Shown here: positions 1-5,543 of the stretch, one piece after another
Layout of the letters: the number at the start of each line of letters is the position of its first letter
Numbering within the stretch: position 1 is the stretch's first letter
Source of the DNA: Pseudomonadota bacterium
Lineage (GTDB): Bacteria > Pseudomonadota > Alphaproteobacteria > Rhizobiales > Aestuariivirgaceae
DNA: 7,443 nucleotides
Direction: 5' to 3'
NCBI GenBank assembly: GCA_016522385.1
Contig: JAEKFU010000308.1
Location: 1-7,443, forward strand
The notes under the pieces: generated by a model
What the model saw: only the letters and a program-made list of their open reading frames with translations
The model's database searches: none
Told to the model about the DNA's origin: nothing
Program-made: the position numbers and the translations under genes

Positions 1-1160
1 GTCTGAAGTTGTTCGGTCATCTGGTTGAACGTTTTGCCTAACTTGGCCAGATCACCTGTACCTTTGCCAACATCGACCTTGGCATCGAAATCGCCGCTGG
101 ACACCTTGCGCGCAGCGCCGGCCAAATTGACGATGGGCTCGACAAGGCGGTCGGCAAACCACATGCCGAGCCAGATTGCCGCCAGCAGGAACACGAACAT
201 CACGCCGGAATACATGAATGCAAATGTCAACTGCAATCCAGTACGCTGATCGCGCAAACGGTCATATTCGGCCTTTTCGGCCCTGGCCTTTGCCAGTTGG
301 CGGATCACCTCCGGGTTAATCGTTCGGTAAACATATAGATAGTGGTCAGCAAAACTTTTCAGCTTGATAAGTGCGCGAATGACATTGTCTATGCCCGGCC
401 CGTTGAGCACCGGGTCACCATTCGCAGCCTTGGTGAAGCTTGACTCTAGAGGCGGTGTGAACGTCACCCGCCGATTGGCAGTCACGCTCGCTTCTATGCG
501 CTTTTCTGATCGATTGATAATGTAGGCTGCTGTCAGCGAACGTAAGGAAGAAGTAGTCGCCAGACCGCGAAGAAACGCATTGCGGTTGTTTTCAAATAAT
601 TGCTTTTGTTGGTCGATGCCGTTGGCGATCGCCGTAATGTCTGTTCGGGCAACGTCGCTTTGCTCGTTCAGATAGGATTCTGCGACCGTGATGGCCGAAT
701 CGACGATCGACTGCGTGCGCTCAGAAAACCAGGTATCCAACCCCCGGTTCAGAGTCACCGCGGCAAACAGCGCGACGATGATGGCCGGCACAGCAGCGAA
801 CAGGCTCAAGGTCGACACTATGCGCGTCTGCAGCGCCGCTCCGGCCATGCGCCTGCGCCGCGCCTGTACCAAAGCCCAGATCTGCCACCCAATAAGCAGA
901 ACCATTGCTGCAACAATGACGCTGTTGATGCTGAGCAGAGAAACGACAACACGTGGTGTTGGTGTCACCGGCGTCAGTCCGGTGAGGATGACAAACGTGA
1001 TCAGGCCGCAGACAACCGCCAGCGCCACCAGCAAAAGCCCAATCTTGCCGGAGCCGGGACGACGCGCCAAACGGACAGCATCAAAGTGAGGTGCATCTGC
1101 CGAAGCGTCGGTGTGACCCGTCATTCGGGTCGTGTTTGTCTGATCGGCAATGACACTCAT
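1..1160 (-). CDS. ntrY: NtrY membrane sensor histidine kinase, N-terminal part (3' end beyond window)
   Basis: Sensor kinase of the NtrY/NtrX two-component system, which acts in nitrogen metabolism, redox or envelope control in alphaproteobacteria. The translated 386 residues have the NtrY layout. A polar N-terminus of about 38 residues is followed by membrane segments near 40-62, 71-99 and 114-137, then a periplasmic sensor region of about 170 residues. A fourth membrane segment lies near 310-336 (MFVFLLAAIWLGMWFADRL is typical of NtrY), then a HAMP linker (EPIVNLAGAARKVSSGDFDA) at about 341-386. The PAS, HisKA and ATPase domains must lie beyond position 1. Start: the ATG at 1160 is chosen. 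An in-frame ATG at 1181 would add seven residues, and a TGA at 1191-1193 closes the frame above it. Neither start has a strong Shine-Dalgarno; a weak GGA lies 12 nt upstream of 1160. The gene follows ntrC on the same strand after a gap of about 180 nt. Family assignment is firm; the exact start is not. Confidence 0.93.
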   Translation of the reverse strand, partial: MSVIADQTNTTRMTGHTDASADAPHFDAVRLARRPGSGKIGLLLVALAVVCGLITFVILTGLTPVTPTPRVVVSLLSINSVIVAAMVLLIGWQIWALVQARRRRMAGAALQTRIVSTLSLFAAVPAIIVALFAAVTLNRGLDTWFSERTQSIVDSAITVAESYLNEQSDVARTDITAIANGIDQQKQLFENNRNAFLRGLATTSSLRSLTAAYIINRSEKRIEASVTANRRVTFTPPLESSFTKAANGDPVLNGPGIDNVIRALIKLKSFADHYLYVYRTINPEVIRQLAKARAEKAEYDRLRDQRTGLQLTFAFMYSGVMFVFLLAAIWLGMWFADRLVEPIVNLAGAARKVSSGDFDAKVDVGKGTGDLAKLGKTFNQMTEQLQ

Positions 1161-1202
1161 GCTTGTGTTTCGTCCAGACATTCGGTTGGGTCAGGTGACT
1201 CT

Positions 1203-1230
1203 ATTGAAGCCACTTGTTGCGCAGAATCAA
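1203..1230 (-). promoter_or_regulatory. candidate sigma-70-type promoter for ntrY
   Basis: On the minus strand, TTGATT (1230-1225) and TTCAAT (1208-1203) are separated by 16 nt. This would put the transcription start near 1196, leaving a leader of about 35 nt before the ATG at 1160. Each box matches the consensus only partly (four of six for the -10). The support is position: it lies in the only sizeable gap of the minus-strand cluster, directly upstream of ntrY. Read-through from ntrC is an equally valid way to express ntrY. Confidence 0.3.
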
Positions 1231-1236
1231 CACCCG

Positions 1237-1254
1237 TGTGGCAATTTTGCGACA
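1237..1254. promoter_or_regulatory. 18-bp near-palindrome upstream of ntrY, possible operator (NtrX-like CAA-N2-TTG core)
   Basis: TGTGGCAATTTTGCGACA reads as an inverted repeat with a single mismatch per arm (TGTGGCAA against TGTCGCAA on the other strand) around a 2-nt centre. It lies just upstream of the candidate -35 of ntrY, centred about 49 nt before the predicted start point, a common activator position. Its core contains CAA-N2-TTG, which resembles the short CAA...TTG motif described for NtrX in rhizobia and Brucella relatives. Assignment to NtrX is inference. No T-run follows, so a terminator for ntrC is less likely. Confidence 0.35.
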
Positions 1255-1342
1255 ATATGCATCAGCAACGAAACAATTGCGACTCAAATGGAGTTTTCGG
1301 GGTTGATTGCATGGATCTCTCAGTAAAGGCGAAAATTCTCAG

Positions 1343-2809
1343 CTACTTGAACGTTCTTACGAACTTTCCTTCTGCCGGATGAAGATTGAGCGCCTTGATG
1401 CGGCTGCGCAAGGTGTTTCGGTTGATGCCAAGCAATTCTGCCGCGCGCAGCTGATTGCCCCTGGTGGCAGCCAAAGCCGATGAAATCAGGGGCAGTTCGA
1501 CCTCACGAATGATCCGCTCATACATGCCAGCGGGAGGCAGCTCATCACCAAAACCGGTGACGTATTGTGCGAGATAGTTTTCCACAAATTCACCGAGCGA
1601 AACGTCTTCAGTCAATTTGGAGCCAACCGACGTTGAAGATCGTGACAGTTCGCTTTCGACGTGCTCGAGTGAGATATAGTCTCCGGAGTAGATCGCCAAT
1701 AACCGCTTAATCAGATTTTCGAGCTCTCTAACGTTTCCAGGCCAATGGTGTTGTTTCAGCCGCTCGATCACTCCTGTGCCTGGCTGCTTGGCCGCCAGCC
1801 CATGCGACTTTGCGTCAATCAGAAAGTGCTGCACGAGATCGTCAATGTCTTCTATGCGTTCCCGGAGGGCCGGCAACCGGATCGGCACGACGTTGAGCCG
1901 GAAATAGAGGTCTTCGCGAAATGTCCCTTTGGCAATCATTGCAGGCATGTCACGGTGCGTTGCGGCAATGATCCTGACATCTGTGGTTTGCGTGCTTCTG
2001 CCGCCGACACTAGTGAACTCATTCTCCTGCAAAACCCGCAGTAGCCTAGTCTGCGCCTCCATCGGCATATCGCCGATCTCGTCCAGAAACAACGTGCCGC
2101 CGTGGGCCTGCTCGAACTTGCCCGCGTAGCGGGAAGTGGCGCCGGTGAAGGCCCCCTTTTCGTGGCCGAACAATTCGGATTCGATGAGTTCACGGGGAAT
2201 GGATGCCATGTTCAATGCCACGAACGGCCCATCGCGCCGCGTGCCAAAATCGTGCAGGGCCCGCGCGACAAGTTCCTTACCGGTGCCCGATTCACCGTTG
2301 ATCATGACGGTAAGGTCCGACTGGGTCATCCTGGCCACGATGCGGTAGATGTCCTGCATCACGCGCGAACGGCCGATCAGTGGAAGTCCGTCACCGGGTG
2401 GAGACACCATCGCATCGCTTTGGTCTTTCGTTGGCCGGGAGGCGTCGCTAAGTGCGCGCTCGGTTACTTTGAGAAGTTCATCCAGATCAAAGGGCTTGGG
2501 CAGATACTCATAGGCGCCGCGTTCAGCCGCCGTTATCGCCGTCATGATCGTGTTGTTGGCGCTGATCACGACAACCGGGAGGTCCGGTCTGGTTCGCTTG
2601 ATGCGGGTCAACACATCGAATCCATTGTCATCGGGCAGGATGACGTCGGTGACCACCAGGTCGCCTATGCCTGCCGCGACCAGCTTCCACAGGCTGGCCG
2701 CGGTCGCTGATCCGCGCACATCGTAACCTGCCCGGCTCAGGGCCTGATTGAGGACGGTGCGAATACCGGCATCATCATCTGCCAGCAATATGGTTTTTGG
2801 GATGGTCAT
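1343..2809 (-). CDS. ntrC: NtrC (NRI) nitrogen response regulator, sigma-54 activator
   Basis: DNA-binding response regulator that, when phosphorylated by NtrB, activates sigma-54 promoters of nitrogen assimilation genes. All 488 residues of a normal-length NtrC are present. Receiver domain, about 5-120: acidic pocket D11-D13, phospho-acceptor D55, S83 and K105. AAA+ domain, about 144-370: Walker A GESGTGKE at 172-179, sigma-54 loop GAFTGA at 219-224, Walker B GGTLFLDEIGD ending at 247, and an arginine-rich FREDLYFRLNV region. C-terminal Fis-type helix-turn-helix at about 451-474 (GNQLRAAELLGINRNTLRSR). The intact GAFTGA argues for true sigma-54 activation, unlike Rhodobacter NtrC. The ATG overlaps the ntrB stop (ATGA, 2809-2806) and has no clear Shine-Dalgarno of its own, so translation is probably coupled to ntrB. 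The tail after the helix-turn-helix (HPAEGKFVRTFK) is short and ends at TAG 1343-1345. Confidence 0.97.
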   Translation of the reverse strand: MTIPKTILLADDDAGIRTVLNQALSRAGYDVRGSATAASLWKLVAAGIGDLVVTDVILPDDNGFDVLTRIKRTRPDLPVVVISANNTIMTAITAAERGAYEYLPKPFDLDELLKVTERALSDASRPTKDQSDAMVSPPGDGLPLIGRSRVMQDIYRIVARMTQSDLTVMINGESGTGKELVARALHDFGTRRDGPFVALNMASIPRELIESELFGHEKGAFTGATSRYAGKFEQAHGGTLFLDEIGDMPMEAQTRLLRVLQENEFTSVGGRSTQTTDVRIIAATHRDMPAMIAKGTFREDLYFRLNVVPIRLPALRERIEDIDDLVQHFLIDAKSHGLAAKQPGTGVIERLKQHHWPGNVRELENLIKRLLAIYSGDYISLEHVESELSRSSTSVGSKLTEDVSLGEFVENYLAQYVTGFGDELPPAGMYERIIREVELPLISSALAATRGNQLRAAELLGINRNTLRSRIKALNLHPAEGKFVRTFK

Positions 2810-3951
2810 GAAACGGCATCAATCTCTTGTTCGGTTTGCGACGCTCTAGACGCGTGCATTGGCAACAGCACCCGAAAGCTCGTGCAATGTTCGTCTGACT
2901 GGCATTCGACGGCGCCCCCGTGATCGCCAATAATCTTTGCGACCAGTGCCAGCCCGAGTCCTTTGCCATTGGCCTTGGAAGAAAAGAACGGTTCGAATAC
3001 GTGCGGCAGAACATCTCTCGGGATCATGCCTTTGGTGTTGTGGATGCTGACTTCCAGGGGTAAGGACAGCCGTTCATGACCGCCGGGCACGGGCATCTTG
3101 ATGCCGGGTCGAAATGATGTGGTCAGCACGATATCGCCTTCGCCTCCCACCTCAGCGATAGCCTCGGCCGCATTCTTGAGGAGATTCAAGAAAACCTGCA
3201 CGAGCTGGTCGCGGTCGCCGAAGACCAAAGGCAGAGAGGGATCGTACTGCTCCTTAATGGTGATGTTCTTGGCAAATCCTGACGCGGCCAATGAACGTAC
3301 ATGATTGAGAATTGCATGGATATTTAGTGCGACGCGATCAACGGGCCGATCATCGCTGAATATCTCCAACTGGTCGACCAGTCCGCGAATGCGATCGGTC
3401 TCGTCCTGGATCAACTTGGCCAGGGTTCGGTCGTCGCCGGACAACGACGGCTCGATCAGTTGGGCGGCGCCACGAATGCCAGACAGTGGATTCTTGATTT
3501 CGTGGGCAAGCATTGTTGCCAGCCCGCTGACGGTGCGCGCTGCACCGCGATGGGTTAGCTGGTTATCGATCTTCTGGGCAACAGAGCGCAGCTGGATCTG
3601 CAGCAACACGCATCCGGGTTGCTCAAGCACCGCGGCTGCCTGGACATCGACTACACGCTCGCCGCCGCTGCGCGGCGTTCCAACGCGCACTTCATACTCG
3701 TTGGCCGAAGCTTGATGATCCCGCACGCCACGAATGAGTTCAAAAACCGGACTTGTGGCCGGAATGATGTCGGTGATGCTGAGCGCTTGGAGGATCTTGA
3801 AGCTCGTGTGGAAGAACTGTTCTGCTGCCATATTGGCAAAGACGATCTCATCGTGCTTGCCCAGCAGTAACAGCGGGTTCGGCAGAGCTTGAAGAACAGC
3901 CGGCGTTGCAATGCTGCACACACCGTCCGGCTGCCCAGTAGCGTGCGTCAT
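2806..3951 (-). CDS. ntrB: NtrB (NRII/GlnL) nitrogen sensor kinase/phosphatase
   Basis: Cytosolic bifunctional kinase/phosphatase of NtrC, normally switched by PII protein. It has 381 residues, the usual size. N-terminal PAS domain, about 15-120 (PNPLLLLGKHDEIVFANMAAEQFF). HisKA with H-box MLAHEIKNPLSGIRG, phospho-acceptor H150. ATPase domain with N-box FLNLLKNAAEAI (N260), F-box EPFFSSK and G2 box NGKGLGLALVAKIIGDHGG. Odd point: the G1 box, normally D-x-G-x-G as in VHDNGPGVP, reads IHNTKGMIP here, so the conserved Asp and the first Gly are replaced (Asn and Lys in an ungapped alignment). The start at 3951 is chosen because GGAGG (3960-3956) sits 4 nt upstream, it overlaps the dusB stop as ATGA, and it gives family length. 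The reading frame stays open up to 4050, but that extension lies inside dusB and has no PAS homology. It is the middle gene of the dusB-ntrB-ntrC operon. Confidence 0.96.
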   Translation of the reverse strand: MTHATGQPDGVCSIATPAVLQALPNPLLLLGKHDEIVFANMAAEQFFHTSFKILQALSITDIIPATSPVFELIRGVRDHQASANEYEVRVGTPRSGGERVVDVQAAAVLEQPGCVLLQIQLRSVAQKIDNQLTHRGAARTVSGLATMLAHEIKNPLSGIRGAAQLIEPSLSGDDRTLAKLIQDETDRIRGLVDQLEIFSDDRPVDRVALNIHAILNHVRSLAASGFAKNITIKEQYDPSLPLVFGDRDQLVQVFLNLLKNAAEAIAEVGGEGDIVLTTSFRPGIKMPVPGGHERLSLPLEVSIHNTKGMIPRDVLPHVFEPFFSSKANGKGLGLALVAKIIGDHGGAVECQSDEHCTSFRVLLPMHASRASQTEQEIDAVS

Positions 3952-4964
3952 GCCGCCTCCAGGTTCTGACTCATCAGCCTGTCGAAACAGGCGTCGAGTC
4001 GATGCCGGACGTAATTTGGATCGTTCTCGCGAACCAGAGCGGAGCGCCATGCAACGCCGGTCGGTTGGTCGATGTATCCGGCTTCCATCCAGCGGCCGAC
4101 GTACCAGCCGAGGTGTTTTCGGGCGATCCTCACGCCGTGTGACTCGCCATAGAAAGACAATATGCTTTCATAGTGATGGGCAATAATCTGAAATTGCTCA
4201 GACAGTTCCAATGGCGCAATACCACTATGCGGGTCCAGCTGTTCGGCAAACTCTCCGATAATCCATGGCTGCCCATAGGCACCTCGCCCGACCATAGCCG
4301 CATCTGCACCGGAGGCCGCCAGCATCGTTCGTAGATCGGCCATGGTCTGGCAGTCGCCATTGGCGACGAGTGGAACCGAAACAGCTGACCTAACGTTCTT
4401 GATAGCCTGCCAGTCTGCCCTGCCCTTATAGAACTGGCATCGCGTGCGACCGTGTACGGTAATCATTTTCACGCCGTTGGCTTCGGCGCGTGTGGCGAGT
4501 TCCGGTGCATTTCGGGATGTGTCATCCCATCCAAGCCGCATCTTCAACGTCACAGGAACGCTGGATGCTGCGACAACTGCGGCAATCAGAGATTCCGCGT
4601 GATCGAGATTGCGCATGAGCGCTGAACCGGAAAGAGCCCCAGTTACCTCGCGTGCCGGGCAGCCCATGTTGATGTCGATGATGTCGGCACCAAGGTCTTG
4701 CGCGACTCGCGCGCCATCGGCCATCCAGTGCGCCTCGCGGCCGGCGAGCTGAATGACAAACGGGGAAACCGCGTCACGCCCTCTACTACGCAGCACCATG
4801 TCCTTGCGTTTGTTGACCAGTTCTTCGCTGGCGATCATCTCCGAGATCACGAGTCCGGCGCCGGACTGATGTGCAGCCATTCGAAATGGTTGGTCGGTGA
4901 TACCGGACATTGGTGCCAGAAAGACCCGGTTTCGAGTGGTTATGTCGCCGATCTGAATGCCCAT
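3948..4964 (-). CDS. dusB: tRNA-dihydrouridine synthase DusB (NifR3 family)
   Basis: FMN- and NADPH-dependent enzyme that reduces uridine to dihydrouridine in the tRNA D-loop. It was historically named nifR3 because it precedes ntrBC in Rhodobacter capsulatus and rhizobia. The 338 residues cover the TIM-barrel plus a C-terminal helical domain. Visible signatures are VFLAPMSGITDQPFR (14-28), the active-site motif INMGCPA with catalytic C102, FMN-contact K141 in LKMRLGWD, H171 in ITVHGRTR, ANGD (200-203) and MVGRGAYGQPW (223-233). The ATG at 4964 is chosen because the conserved text GDITTRNRVFLAP begins six residues in. The frame stays open to 5075, but the extra 37 residues do not resemble the family and would cover the candidate promoter. 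The Shine-Dalgarno is weak. The stop overlaps ntrB (ATGA), making dusB the first gene of the operon. Confidence 0.96.
   Translation of the reverse strand: MGIQIGDITTRNRVFLAPMSGITDQPFRMAAHQSGAGLVISEMIASEELVNKRKDMVLRSRGRDAVSPFVIQLAGREAHWMADGARVAQDLGADIIDINMGCPAREVTGALSGSALMRNLDHAESLIAAVVAASSVPVTLKMRLGWDDTSRNAPELATRAEANGVKMITVHGRTRCQFYKGRADWQAIKNVRSAVSVPLVANGDCQTMADLRTMLAASGADAAMVGRGAYGQPWIIGEFAEQLDPHSGIAPLELSEQFQIIAHHYESILSFYGESHGVRIARKHLGWYVGRWMEAGYIDQPTGVAWRSALVRENDPNYVRHRLDACFDRLMSQNLEAA
3956..3960 (-). promoter_or_regulatory. ribosome binding site of ntrB
   Basis: GGAGG on the minus strand, 4 nt before the ATG at 3951 and inside the last codons of dusB. It decides the ntrB start against the longer open frame. 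Confidence 0.8.
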
Positions 4965-5002
4965 ATCGTACGCACGAGGCCGCAATTGCCTAAATTTTGT
5001 GC

Positions 5003-5031
5003 AACATACGCACCGGTGAACCGCATTGCAA
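5003..5031 (-). promoter_or_regulatory. candidate promoter of the dusB-ntrB-ntrC operon
   Basis: On the minus strand, TTGCAA (5031-5026) and TATGTT (5008-5003) are exactly 17 nt apart. This predicts a start point near 4996 and a leader of about 32 nt before the dusB ATG at 4964. The -35 lies within an 18-nt perfect inverted repeat, and the spacer contains the palindrome CACCGGTG (5011-5018). Box quality and spacing are good for a sigma-70 promoter; there is no experimental support. Confidence 0.5.
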
Positions 5032-5041
5032 TACTGCAATG
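5024..5041. repeat. perfect inverted repeat over the dusB -35 box, possible operator
   Basis: CATTGCA-ATAC-TGCAATG: two perfect 7-nt arms around a 4-nt centre. The left arm and part of the centre supply the -35 hexamer of the candidate dusB promoter, so a protein bound here would block or modulate RNA polymerase. It lies upstream of the predicted transcript, so an RNA hairpin role in the dusB mRNA is unlikely. The binding protein is unknown. Confidence 0.5.
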
Positions 5042-5136
5042 TGCGCGTGGCGGGCTGTTGTGCAACCGAAGGCAAAATAACATTGTACGATCAAACTTCG
5101 TATAACTTCGGAAAGAGTCGAATTGCTGCGTACGTC

Positions 5137-5160
5137 CGATGAAATCGGCGATAAAATCGA
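5137..5160. repeat. tandem 12-bp repeat, each copy a small dyad
   Basis: CGATGAAATCGG is followed directly by CGATAAAATCGA (10 of 12 identical). Each copy is an inverted repeat CGAT-N3-ATCG; the first extends to CCGAT-GAA-ATCGG from 5136. It lies in the middle of the dusB-ispDF gap. It could be paired protein-binding sites or a chance run. Confidence 0.45.
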
Positions 5161-5348
5161 TCTTGGCCCAGCAAATGTGGTTTGCAGACACCGCGACAAT
5201 TCATGGAATGCGCGGTTGCGTTCGGCCTGAAAGTTTTGGCCACCTCAGGGATTTGGCCCAACCTGCTCCTTACCCAATGTCCGCAGAAAGAAAGTGCAGT
5301 ACTGACCAAACCTAGCCGTCAACTGGGAACTGAACGGCGGAGGGCCTG

Positions 5349-5376
5349 CCAGCGCTGGTGTCTTTGATGCTCAAAG
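5349..5376. repeat. two adjacent short dyads upstream of ispDF
   Basis: The 10-bp palindrome CCAGCGCTGG (5349-5358) is followed by CTTTGA-TGC-TCAAAG (5362-5376), a perfect 6-nt stem with a 3-nt loop. No T-run follows, so this is not a typical intrinsic terminator. Role unknown. Confidence 0.35.
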
Positions 5377-5534
5377 CCGAGCTCGCCACACTGCATCGGA
5401 TTGTGACCAGGGTGTCCGTTTCGGTCCGTTCAGGCTGAGATTCGCGGCTCGGCTGGCGATCAGACAGCCACAATTGCGCTTGCGGAGGAGGTCGTGCCGC
5501 TGATACACCGGCGCATCTGATTGCAGCCGTCCGC

Positions 5535-5539
5535 GAGGT
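5535..5539 (+). promoter_or_regulatory. ribosome binding site of ispDF
   Basis: GAGGT lies 4 nt before the ATG at 5544. An in-frame TAG (5541-5543) directly precedes that ATG, so no earlier start is possible. Confidence 0.7.
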
Positions 5540-5543
5540 CTAG

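Larger units (their letters stand above)
4997..5066. repeat. TTGTGCAAC direct repeat pair flanking the dusB promoter
   Basis: The 9-nt word TTGTGCAAC occurs at 4997-5005 and again at 5058-5066, 61 bp apart (about six helical turns), on either side of the -35 region. The second copy is part of GTTG-TG-CAAC, a small dyad. Identity is exact but the words are short, so chance is possible. Confidence 0.35.
4965..5543. other. 579-nt divergent intergenic region between dusB and ispDF, no supported gene
   Basis: This stretch separates the leftward dusB operon from the rightward ispDF-cinA pair. The short open frames in it (for example 5182-5367 on plus and 5091-5309 on minus) have low-complexity or unrecognisable products, no good ribosome site, and overlap each other, so none is called. 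Its dusB-proximal part holds a candidate promoter, an 18-nt perfect dyad and a repeated TTGTGCAAC. The middle holds tandem 12-bp repeats, and the ispDF-proximal part holds two small dyads (CCAGCGCTGG at 5349-5358 and CTTTGA-TGC-TCAAAG at 5362-5376). A promoter for ispDF must lie here, but no convincing -35/-10 pair stands out. Confidence 0.7.

Noticed and set aside
600..1382. 260-codon open frame on the plus strand
   Set aside because: It runs antisense to ntrY and the ntrC end; its product is rich in Arg, Gln and Cys and resembles no family, while the minus strand gives a clear NtrY.
3952..4050. 33-residue N-terminal extension of ntrB
   Set aside because: It lies inside dusB, is outside the PAS domain, and the ATG at 3951 has a strong GGAGG and the ATGA overlap.
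5011..5018. CACCGGTG palindrome as an NtrC site
   Set aside because: NtrC sites have GCAC-type half-sites separated by several bases; here the halves touch, so the match is poor.
4965..5075. 37-residue N-terminal extension of dusB
   Set aside because: It is Cys-rich, unlike DusB proteins, and covers the predicted promoter and dyad; the family-conserved sequence begins right after the ATG at 4964.
5092..5112. loxP-like text AACTTCGTATA followed by ACTTCG
   Set aside because: Only 11 nt of one 13-nt arm match, with no proper 8-nt spacer and inverted second arm; taken as coincidence.
5182..5367. 61-codon plus-strand open frame in the intergenic region
   Set aside because: No ribosome site, no recognisable domain, and open frames of this size are expected by chance in GC-rich DNA.
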